NCBI GenBank assembly: GCA_024233675.1 | Contig: JACKPH010000001.1 | Span: 574,163-638,162, forward strand | Length of the DNA stretch: 64,000 nucleotides | Reading direction: 5' to 3' | Origin: Thermotogae bacterium | GTDB lineage: Bacteria; Thermotogota; Thermotogae; Petrotogales; Petrotogaceae | Part shown: in pieces, positions 62,568 to 64,000 of the stretch | Layout of the letters: each line of letters starts with the position of its first letter | Numbering within the stretch: the first letter of the stretch is position 1 | Position numbers and translations under genes: made by a program | The notes under the pieces: generated by a model | The model's database searches: none | The model's input: the letters and a program-made list of their open reading frames with translations, nothing else | Told to the model about the DNA's origin: nothing

Positions 62568-62948
62568 TCACCTTTTTAATCTGTATAAAATTTCAAAGCC
62601 TTCTTCAAGACTTATTGCACTCATAATTTTATTTTCATCATAAGATATATTTAAGTCCATAAGTGCTGAAACAAGACCTGGTCTTAAACCTATCCAGACC
62701 GTATTTGTTCCTATAAGTTTTAAAGAAAGTGTCATTTTATAAAATTCATTAAACATGTATGAATCAATAACAGTAACCATGGAGAAATTAAAAATTACGC
62801 CGTGTTTGTTTTTTTTATAGGATTTTGTCATAATCATGTCAGAAATAGTGTATATATCCATATTATTGAGTTCTCCGGAAAGAGTTACAATTAAAAAATC
62901 AGAAGTTTCTGTTATTGATATACTGTTTTCACTCTGCAGATTTTTCAT
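62568..62948 (-). CDS. STAS-domain protein (RsbS-like)
   Basis: A 126-residue single STAS domain. The VIDSYMFNEF motif (about residues 62-71) places a Ser where RsbS and SpoIIAA-like proteins are phosphorylated. It overlaps the upstream PAS-STAS gene by 20 nt and ends 3 nt before the kinase gene, so the three products are made together, as in stressosome modules. Confidence 0.8.
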   Translation of the reverse strand: MKNLQSENSISITETSDFLIVTLSGELNNMDIYTISDMIMTKSYKKNKHGVIFNFSMVTVIDSYMFNEFYKMTLSLKLIGTNTVWIGLRPGLVSALMDLNISYDENKIMSAISLEEGFEILYRLKR

Positions 62949-63738
62949 GTTTATGTTCCCTGACTTCTAAATCCAGAATTGAAAATGCTTCAGAAAGAGC
63001 ATCGCTCAGAGTGGCTTTAGTGCTTATTGAAGTCATATCTATACCTAAATGTATTATTGTCTGTGCAACGGAAGGTGATATACCTGAAAGGATACATTCG
63101 CAGCCCATAAGCCGGCTTGCTTTTGTTATTTTTATGAGATGATTTGCAACAGCTGTATCAACGGCAGCAACTCCGTGAATATCAAGTATTATTACTTTTG
63201 AATATGTTTCGGTAATTTTGTTAAGAATGCTTTCCATCATATACTGTGCACGTATAGAATCAACAACACCAACAACAGGTAAAACAAGTACTCCGTCCCA
63301 TAATTTTATTGTGGGTGTTGACATTTGTCTTATAGTTCTGCTCTGTTCTTTGAGGCGTTCTTCATAAAGAAGTCTTTCTGTTATATCAAGAGCAAATTCG
63401 AGACCTCCTACCACTTCTCCGTTTTTATTTTTTAGAGGAACAGCATGGTATTCTAACGGAATTTTTTTATCTTCCACTGATATTACAGTTTTTGCAGCGA
63501 AAGGTTTTCCTTCTGTCATTGCATTTACCATACAGCATTTTTCACTGTTACAGTGTTCGGAATTTATTACTCCTGAACAGAGTTTTCCGAAAATTTCAGA
63601 GTCTTCTTTTTTTAATAAATCTTTTCCGTGGTGATTCATATAAATTATTTTCATGTTTTTATCAACTGCCATTACAGGCGCCGGTATCTGATCGAGAATC
63701 TGTAATTTCAATTCATTTGTGATATCATTATTGCTCAT
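62929..63738 (-). CDS. PAS-STAS protein (RsbR-like stressosome subunit)
   Basis: A 269-residue protein: a PAS domain (about 15-125) with a cysteine-rich insertion (LCSGVINSEHCNSEKCCMVN), a linker helix, and a C-terminal STAS domain (about 145-262). STPTIKLWDGVLVLPVVG, the entry to the STAS domain, is diagnostic for RsbR-type proteins. The two expected phospho-threonines are seen in AAVDTAVANHL and GIDMTSISTKATL. The PAS cysteines may bind a metal or cofactor, an inference. Confidence 0.85.
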   Translation of the reverse strand: MSNNDITNELKLQILDQIPAPVMAVDKNMKIIYMNHHGKDLLKKEDSEIFGKLCSGVINSEHCNSEKCCMVNAMTEGKPFAAKTVISVEDKKIPLEYHAVPLKNKNGEVVGGLEFALDITERLLYEERLKEQSRTIRQMSTPTIKLWDGVLVLPVVGVVDSIRAQYMMESILNKITETYSKVIILDIHGVAAVDTAVANHLIKITKASRLMGCECILSGISPSVAQTIIHLGIDMTSISTKATLSDALSEAFSILDLEVREHKHEKSAE

Positions 63739-63910
63739 TTTTTCACCCCTCTGTATAGATTTAAAAAATATCGGTTTTTAAAAAAATAAAACAATAACAC
63801 ATTATTCAGTTTAAATTAACTGCAGTAAACTTTTATTAACATTAATTTTGTTATATCATAATTATAAAAAATTTTATGTATATGTTTCTGATTAATTAAA
63901 ATATAAAAAA

Positions 63911-63934
63911 ATGTATTCCAAATTCGGAATACAT
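63911..63934. terminator. Intrinsic terminator
   Basis: ATGTATTCC pairs with GGAATACAT over six bases, next to the stop codon of the partial gene at the right edge. Confidence 0.8.
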
Positions 63935-64000
63935 TTATAATTCTGTTTTTGTTTCTTTTATCATGAAAGCAACAGTGTCGGTTACTTCATCTATAATTTT
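63935..64000 (-). CDS. C-terminal end of an unidentified protein (partial)
   Basis: The minus-strand frame entering from the right edge gives 21 residues ending KETKTEL and a TAA at 63935-63937, followed directly by a terminator. Codon use is in keeping with neighbouring genes. Too short to identify. Confidence 0.55.
   Translation of the reverse strand, partial: KIIDEVTDTVAFMIKETKTEL

Noticed and set aside
1..64000. tRNA or rRNA genes
   Set aside because: I saw no rRNA-like sequence and no convincing tRNA cloverleaf in the intergenic regions, though I could not run a covariance search.

Overview
The window is a gene-dense, strongly AT-rich stretch (AGA arginine and ATA isoleucine dominate) from an anaerobic, motile-type, diderm-looking bacterium. 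Anaerobiosis is suggested by a class III ribonucleotide reductase with its activase and an iron alcohol dehydrogenase. An outer envelope is suggested by secreted proteins with barrel-like C-termini. I cannot name the organism. Low GC together with a CbiR-type cobamide remodelling cluster would suit a mesophilic member of the Thermotogota (Petrotogaceae-like), but that is a guess. Start sites are easy to read: most genes carry a G-rich Shine-Dalgarno (SD) 6-7 nt before the start, and many are bounded by perfect palindromic terminators.

Region by region: 1-7.2 kb carries ABC-2 type exporters, a half-size ABC exporter with a poly-A slippage site at its start, a secreted protein and another ABC exporter pair. 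7.2-12.3 kb is an accessory stretch: a 502-residue protein of unknown function diverges from a tiny secreted peptide, a radical-SAM/SPASM-like protein that has lost its radical-SAM cysteines, a calcium-loop protein and a small ORF with a 30-bp minisatellite. 12.4-17.5 kb holds a PAP2 phosphatase and SbcCD. 17.6-20.3 kb holds a GntR regulator facing a sugar-type enzyme and membrane protein. 20.4-23.8 kb has two related secreted proteins. 23.8-25.04 kb is a foreign, higher-GC, 5'-truncated RhuM gene trapped between two exact 88-bp copies of the promoter of the following NUDIX gene. 25-29 kb holds NUDIX, RidA and NrdDG. 29-32.1 kb is cobS-cbiR-cobU-cobT under a cobalamin riboswitch. 32.3-33.8 kb has a hemolysin III family protein and a split lysine exporter. 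34-41.2 kb is signalling: a GGDEF-EAL protein and a non-canonical Che-like operon. 41.2-45.6 kb has a 5'-nucleotidase with LysM and a two-component system. 45.8-49.6 kb and 57.9-62.2 kb are two paralogous FbpABC-type importers; the second permease carries an extra extracytoplasmic sensor-like domain. 49.8-53.3 kb is a graveyard of decaying genes (ABC exporter with an in-frame stop, ABC tail remnant, PQQ-propeller lipoprotein). 53.5-57.6 kb has an iron alcohol dehydrogenase, an FGE/SUMF-like lipoprotein with an apparent ATT start, and an anion permease. 62.3-63.7 kb is an RsbR/RsbS/RsbT-like operon whose kinase is truncated.

How the genes fit together: the cobalamin cluster lacks corrin-ring genes and looks built to salvage and remodel imported cobamides. 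The Che-like operon has kinase, methylesterase, receivers and a CheX-like fragment but no receptor, CheW or CheR in view. The most unusual items are the peptide plus SPASM pseudoenzyme locus, the sensor-permease fusion, the RhuM/NUDIX duplication and several genes whose 5' ends are off by one base at homopolymers (either phase variation/slippage or sequencing error).
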